Shown here: positions 59,756 through 64,000 of the stretch, in pieces
Layout: each line of letters begins with the position of its first letter
Numbering within the stretch: the stretch's first letter is position 1
Origin: Botryotinia globosa
Taxonomy: Eukaryota > Ascomycota > Leotiomycetes > Helotiales > Sclerotiniaceae
Assembly: GCA_014898425.1 (NCBI GenBank)
Contig: RCSZ01000016.1
Coordinates: 992,001 to 1,056,000 of the forward strand
DNA length: 64,000 nt
Direction: 5' to 3'
Notes under the pieces: model-generated
Seen by the model: the letters and a program-made list of their open reading frames with translations, nothing else
Database searches by the model: none
What the model was told of the DNA's origin: nothing
Position numbers and translations under genes: made by a program

Positions 59756-61042
59756 ATGTCCTCCAACTCCACTGCCCACGAAGTAGTCATTCTAGGTGGG
59801 AACTTTGGCGGAGTCAACGCCGTTCACCAATTGCTTCGTCAAACTTTACCTCAACTCCATCGTCTCGATCAAACAAAATCCTATCACATCACACTCGTCA
59901 CCCCCAACACATCATTTTTCTTCAAGATCGCCAGTCCACGAGCTCTCATCAATGGAACTTTGATTCCCCATGAAAAGATATTCGTACCATTGTCTGAGGC
60001 CTTTTCAAGATATGACGCCTCGCAATTCGAATTGATACAGGGCGTGGCTTCAGCTTTGGACCCCGCAACGCGAACAGTCACCATATCAACAGGCGATGGA
60101 ACTACAGAAACAACGCGACAAATCCACTACGACTCTCTCATCATCTCCACAGGTACAACCTCCAAATCCCCACTCTGGACACTCCACGGTTCAGAATCCC
60201 ACACAAAAACCGCGTTGAGTGCATTGCACACTGCTCTTCCCAACGCAAAGACTGTCCTCGTAGCCGGAGGCGGCGCAGCTGGTGTTGAAACTGCAGGAGA
60301 GATCGCAACAAATTATCCAAATTGTAAGGTTACACTTCTCTCTGGTGCAAACAGAGTTCTTTCGAGAGTCAAACCGGCGACGAGTGCACGAGCCCAAGAG
60401 TATCTCGAAAATGTTGTTCACGTCGAGGTTATCAATGATGTACGCATTGAAAGTACAAACCCCGCTGAGCCAGGTGTTTCCCCTACTACTTTGACCCTCA
60501 GCGATGGTAGTAAACGCGATGTCGATATCTACATTGACGCTACTGGAGGAACACCTAACAGTGAATTCCTATCGAAATCATGGCTCGATGAGTCAGGACG
60601 CGTCATCACACGTGATGCCTATTTCCGCGTCAAGGGAAATGGTTCGGACGATGTGAAGGGTATCTACGTATTAGGAGACATCGTAGCCGGAAGTTCCAAT
60701 TCGGCCTTGGAAATGGACCCGATGCTCGCAACACTATGTTCTTCTCTCGCAGTAGATATTGCCACCGATCTCGGCATCAAGAAGCCTGCGGAGCCCGCTC
60801 CTGGATTGTTGAGCTCGGTATGGAAAATGATTGCTGGGGGATCTGGAACTGGATATCCCGTACAACAGGAATTCAAACCAATGAAAGAAACGATCTTCGT
60901 ACCCATCGGAAATGGAGGTGGTGTTGGACAGATTTTTGGTTGGAGAATTCCTAGTTTGATGGTGAAAGTTGGTAAAGCCAAATCCTACTTGATAGAGCTT
61001 GTCGGACCGATGATTTCGGGGGAGAAATTCAAGAAGGCTTAA
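59756..61042 (+). CDS. AIFM2/FSP1-like FAD-dependent NAD(P)H oxidoreductase
   Basis: An uninterrupted 428-aa frame, unusual here because most genes have introns. The FAD-binding Rossmann motif is VVILGGNFGGVNAVHQL (residues 10-26). The NAD(P)-binding motif is VLVAGGGAAGVETAGE (167-182). The flavin-site GIYVLGDIVAG lies near 302-312. This is the apoptosis-inducing-factor-like mitochondrion-associated (AMID) family; human AIFM2 reduces quinones such as ubiquinone at membranes. No N-terminal signal or myristoylation Gly (starts MSSNSTAHE). The C-terminus has the hydrophobic stretch typical of AMID. Location between a broken terpene cyclase and an AtuA-like gene may be chance. Confidence 0.9.
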   Translation: MSSNSTAHEVVILGGNFGGVNAVHQLLRQTLPQLHRLDQTKSYHITLVTPNTSFFFKIASPRALINGTLIPHEKIFVPLSEAFSRYDASQFELIQGVASALDPATRTVTISTGDGTTETTRQIHYDSLIISTGTTSKSPLWTLHGSESHTKTALSALHTALPNAKTVLVAGGGAAGVETAGEIATNYPNCKVTLLSGANRVLSRVKPATSARAQEYLENVVHVEVINDVRIESTNPAEPGVSPTTLTLSDGSKRDVDIYIDATGGTPNSEFLSKSWLDESGRVITRDAYFRVKGNGSDDVKGIYVLGDIVAGSSNSALEMDPMLATLCSSLAVDIATDLGIKKPAEPAPGLLSSVWKMIAGGSGTGYPVQQEFKPMKETIFVPIGNGGGVGQIFGWRIPSLMVKVGKAKSYLIELVGPMISGEKFKKA

Positions 61043-61568
61043 TTTGATGCCTATGGATGAGAATGTGATTTAAGGGAAGGTCTTGGGTTCAGATAGCGGG
61101 TGCACTGGTCGTCAGGGTGACATCCTTTTCAAGGTTTTAAACAATAGCGCAAATGAAAAATTCTCGTATTCCATCTCCTTATTTCTTATTTTCAAAGTCA
61201 CACGGGTGAGAATAGTTCCCTCAGTTCTTCCTACTGTGTATCGTCATACCAAGATCTAAATCCCATATTATATTTCTCCCCAGATGTTTTTCATTCATTT
61301 GATCTTATTAATATCCTCTATTTGCTTCAACGTCTCTTCTCATATATCTCCTATCACTTATGAATCGATATCATTTCGAAGCTGTCATCTCTGTCTTAAG
61401 ATACTTGTTAATAAAATATACCCCAGATATGTTCCGCTTCTCATACTGAAGGGAGCTCTCACATCAGTCTAACCCAAAAGCAGTAGGCCGAAGAGTACTG
61501 TACCCTCCAATATCAGAATCGGTCGTCAAAAATACTCAATTATATTGCAATGAAAATGTTCGTCTGCC
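61043..61568. other. intergenic, nothing recognised
   Basis: 3' flank of the flavoprotein gene up to the 5S rRNA gene. Short frames only. Confidence 0.5.
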
Positions 61569-61687
61569 ACATACGACCATAGACTGAAGAGAATTGGGCA
61601 TCCCGTCCGCTCTGCCATACACAAGCTTCAGATCGGTGGATTAGTAGTTGGGTGGGTGACCACCAGCGAATCCCCACTGTTGTATGT
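61569..61687 (+). rRNA. 5S ribosomal RNA, dispersed copy
   Basis: 119 nt beginning ACATACGACCATAG and ending CTGTTGTATGT, the paired helix I of fungal 5S. The internal control region for TFIIIA and TFIIIC is well kept (TTAGTAGTTGGGTGGGTGAC then CACCAGCGAATCCC), as is CATCCCGTCCGCTCTGCC. Helix II reads ACTGAAG against CTTCAGA, unlike the GTGTGG/CCACAC I expect from the common fungal form, but pairing is preserved. A TTTCTTCTTTTG run follows as terminator. It is a single copy between protein genes, as in Neurospora-type dispersed 5S genes. Confidence 0.9.
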
Positions 61688-62205
61688 TTCTTCTTTTGCT
61701 CTTTTGACTCTTTTTGACTCTTACATACATGTCTCATAGTGCCGTCGTTTTGCATGGAGGGTTGGATTTTTCGAGGATACTAAATGGAGTCGGGAGGACG
61801 AAGACTTGGAAAAATTATCCTCGTTAGCGAAATCTGTTGGTTTCAATAGTCTCGTTTTTGCAGAGTCTGTGAGGGTTTCGATGGGAGAGTGTATAGATTT
61901 TGTTTATCGTGTTTTGGTTTCGAACACGGATTTGTCTTCAGTTGGGTTTAGAAGACTATCATCAGTATTTCTGGGATCGATGCAATTTACATAGGATCAC
62001 ATCCTGAATCTGTAATGGGCCCTTTCTGAAATTCACGTGGAGTCAGGACAGAAATAATTATGCTAAGATATGGTGTCGTGTTTTTTCAGAAACATAAAAA
62101 TACTAGTCACCATCGGTATTCCTAATCTGGTTCTTGACATATTATATTTGTTTCATTGCAGATATCTATGCTCCTAGTATCGTCGGCTCTACGTAAAGAA
62201 ACAAC
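61688..62205. other. intergenic, nothing recognised
   Basis: Region between 5S rRNA and the 3' end of the AtuA-like gene. A plus-strand frame at 61806-61994 lacks any family signal. Confidence 0.5.
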
Positions 62206-64000
62206 CTATCCTAAAAGCTCGACAGGAACCTCAACCCACTTATCCCTCAAGTAATCCGCAAATCCCTTTCCTAGACAATCCAAACGACTGCTGCTACTAA
62301 CGCCTCTCCCCAGATACCCATAGATCACAAAATGCACTGCCATTATGGCCGGAAACTCAACTCTTTCAATCACATAGCCTTCTTTCCATTCTTCGCCCAA
62401 TAACTCTTGCATTTTCGAACGGCTGAAATAGTTCTGGAGCCAGTTATATAGTTTAGGATTAGAGGATGATGGGATGAATATCCCACAGTTGAGATTTGCG
62501 CCCTTATCGCCGGAGCGAGCGAGTGCTATATCGCCTAGTCGAACACTTTTTGTAGGTCCAAACGTCGTCAGGGATCGGGGAGAGACAGTGTCGTATGTAG
62601 CGCGACGAGTGAATGGTTGATATTTTGGTGGGTGTCCGCATTTAAATGTCTTTACTTCATTGTCGGAAAGGATTACATGCATTTGTTCATCGAGTTCATC
62701 TTGAGGGAAAAGCGCTGGGTAATATCCCAGGAAGGGTTTGGGGATTGCAGTACGCATATCGAGGGATGCATGGAAACCTGAGAAGTGTTGAAGAGATATT
62801 TCGGTGAGGGCTTTGACTAGGCCTTGGAGGGTTGCAGCTTCGATGGCTTCGGCGAAAACACGACAATAAGTTGTGCTGCTGAGTTGCGTCAAAGGATTCG
62901 TTTCAGGCACACCGATACTGTATGATCAGTAACTCGTTTATTCCAAAAAAAAAGCAGGTATAAAGGGGCTCTTACAATTGAAATTCCAAGAGTTCAAAAA
63001 ATGTATCAATTCCAGCAATTTCTAATTTTCTTCTCATCTGCTTTTCAAATAGAGCCCATTTCTCTTTGGTACCATAACCTGTTGCGTTTACTAGAATTTG
63101 GCATTGATATCCGGCATGATAAAATATTGCTGCTTTGGTTGTTGGAGGTGGCGGAAGACCAGTAATACCGGTAACTTTGACACTTTTATCATTACATTAG
63201 TAACAAATCTCGACATGGAGGTAGATTTTTGACACTCACCGATTCTCAGATAATTGAGAGACAGATATATTATCAAGGACGGCAGTCACATCACTATTCA
63301 GATAATGATTACCTTGAATCTCATAGAGAAATTGGGCCACGACAGTATCAGAAGTAATCATCCCACCAGTGGCTTCATGTTTAGTGATTGTGCAAGAACC
63401 ATCTGCTTCAATTTCTGCAATAGGGAATCCTGGATCAATGAAAATGTCCTGATTATATTCAGTGAAGCCAGAAAAGTTGGCGCCAGTTACATAGGCTGAA
63501 CATTCAATTAGATGGCCGGCGATCAAGGATCCAGCAAGCGAGTCGTAATCAGTTTCTGACCATGAGTGCCAATACTAAAATGTCTAGCAGTCAGTAAATG
63601 CCTATGATTGAAACGCTTTCACGAGACAAAAAAATGGCTACATAGGAAACCGAGGAAGGAAAAAAGTGAGTGAAATTGGTGCTATCATTAGACTTACCCA
63701 TGCAGCGGCAATCACAGGAGATGCGTCAGAAACTCGCCCGCAGATTATAATATCGGCACCTTCACGCAAACCCTTAACAACAGCATGAGCTCCGAGATAA
63801 GCACTACTTAACACGATAGGAATTGATTTACCCTCCAAAAAAGAAAACGTATTGGCCGGTAATTGTAGGTCCTGGTTCCATGAATCAAAGTGTTTCGGTA
63901 AATTTCCAAGTAAGGATGCCATATCCGGTCCGGTATGTGAAATCAGGTCATCTCCAGAGACCCAGCCAACCTTGAGAGCAATCCCGCGTTGTTTGGCAAG
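62206..64000 (-). CDS. AtuA-like (acyclic terpene utilisation, DUF1446) protein, 5' end outside window
   Basis: Four exons are visible: 64000-63698 (open at the edge), 63574-63240, 63182-62976 and 62917-62206, with introns of 123, 57 and 58 nt; all phases match. The visible product is about 519 aa. The DUF1446 core carries KVGWVSGDDL, VLSSAYLGAHAVVKGLREGADIIICGRVSDASPV, YWHSWSETDYDSLAGSLIAGHLIECSAYVTG and HEATGGMIT. A C-terminal domain contains VRLGDIALARSGDKGANLNCGIF, the AtuA-like ferredoxin-fold domain. Bacterial AtuA takes part in degradation of citronellol and geraniol; eukaryotic homologues are widespread and their reaction is not established. The N-terminal part lies beyond base 64000. 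Confidence 0.9.

Noticed and set aside
61806..61994. 62-aa plus frame after the 5S gene
   Set aside because: No family signal and no promoter or splice evidence.
1..64000. CRISPR arrays, bacterial operons or prophage
   Set aside because: The DNA is clearly eukaryotic nuclear (spliceosomal introns, intron-bearing tRNAs). The tandem repeats are microsatellites without spacer structure.

Overview
The window is nuclear DNA of a filamentous ascomycete. Genes are split by many short GT-AG introns (41 to about 150 nt, often GTATGT/GTAAGT donors and CTAAC/CTAAT branch sites), spaced by AT-rich intergenic DNA full of microsatellites. The gene set (Cgr1, Ort1, TspO, Ars2, alpha-tubulin, Ade6, Any1-like, Mtr-type permease, GNA1, HET and GMC families) and a moderate AT bias fit Leotiomycetes, probably a Sclerotiniaceae-like fungus. 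The lineage is inference from style and families, not a database match.

Layout. 1-10.6 kb: a 3'-truncated PXB-PX-DUF3818 membrane-traffic protein (minus), a His-rich coiled-coil membrane protein (minus), the ribosome-biogenesis factor CGR1 (minus), the mitochondrial ornithine carrier (plus) and a TspO/MBR protein (minus). 11-18.3 kb: Ars2/Serrate and a five-exon alpha-tubulin (both plus). 18.6-19.1 kb: an AT-rich foldback element (MITE-like) with RIP-like differences between its arms. 20.7-23.5 kb: a SAM methyltransferase, possibly frameshifted, and an octopine-dehydrogenase-family enzyme. 24.0 kb: an intron-containing tRNA-Tyr, then the large purine gene ADE6 (24.7-29.0 kb). 30-32.5 kb: a GRF zinc-finger protein (minus) and a PQ-loop membrane protein (plus). 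33.4-37.6 kb: an MDR-family reductase followed by a nine-exon secreted GMC oxidoreductase. 39-42 kb: phospholipase D.

42-45.4 kb is a gene graveyard: a 5'-truncated MFS transporter and a HET-domain gene with in-frame stops. 46.5 kb: tRNA-Ile with intron. 48-54 kb: an Mtr-type amino-acid permease and an MFS sugar transporter (both minus). 55.4-61 kb: a secreted GH27 alpha-galactosidase, GNA1 (minus), a frame-broken PaxB-type membrane terpene cyclase and an AIFM2-like flavoprotein. 61.6 kb: a dispersed 5S rRNA gene. The right edge carries an AtuA-like (acyclic terpene utilisation) gene on the minus strand that runs off the window.

Most genes are independent housekeeping loci. Functional groupings that can be argued are import and use of galactosides (sugar transporter plus alpha-galactosidase) and a loose terpenoid neighbourhood (cyclase, flavoprotein, AtuA-like). 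Exon joins were worked out by hand from splice signals and frame continuity; where given, all junctions keep the reading frame.
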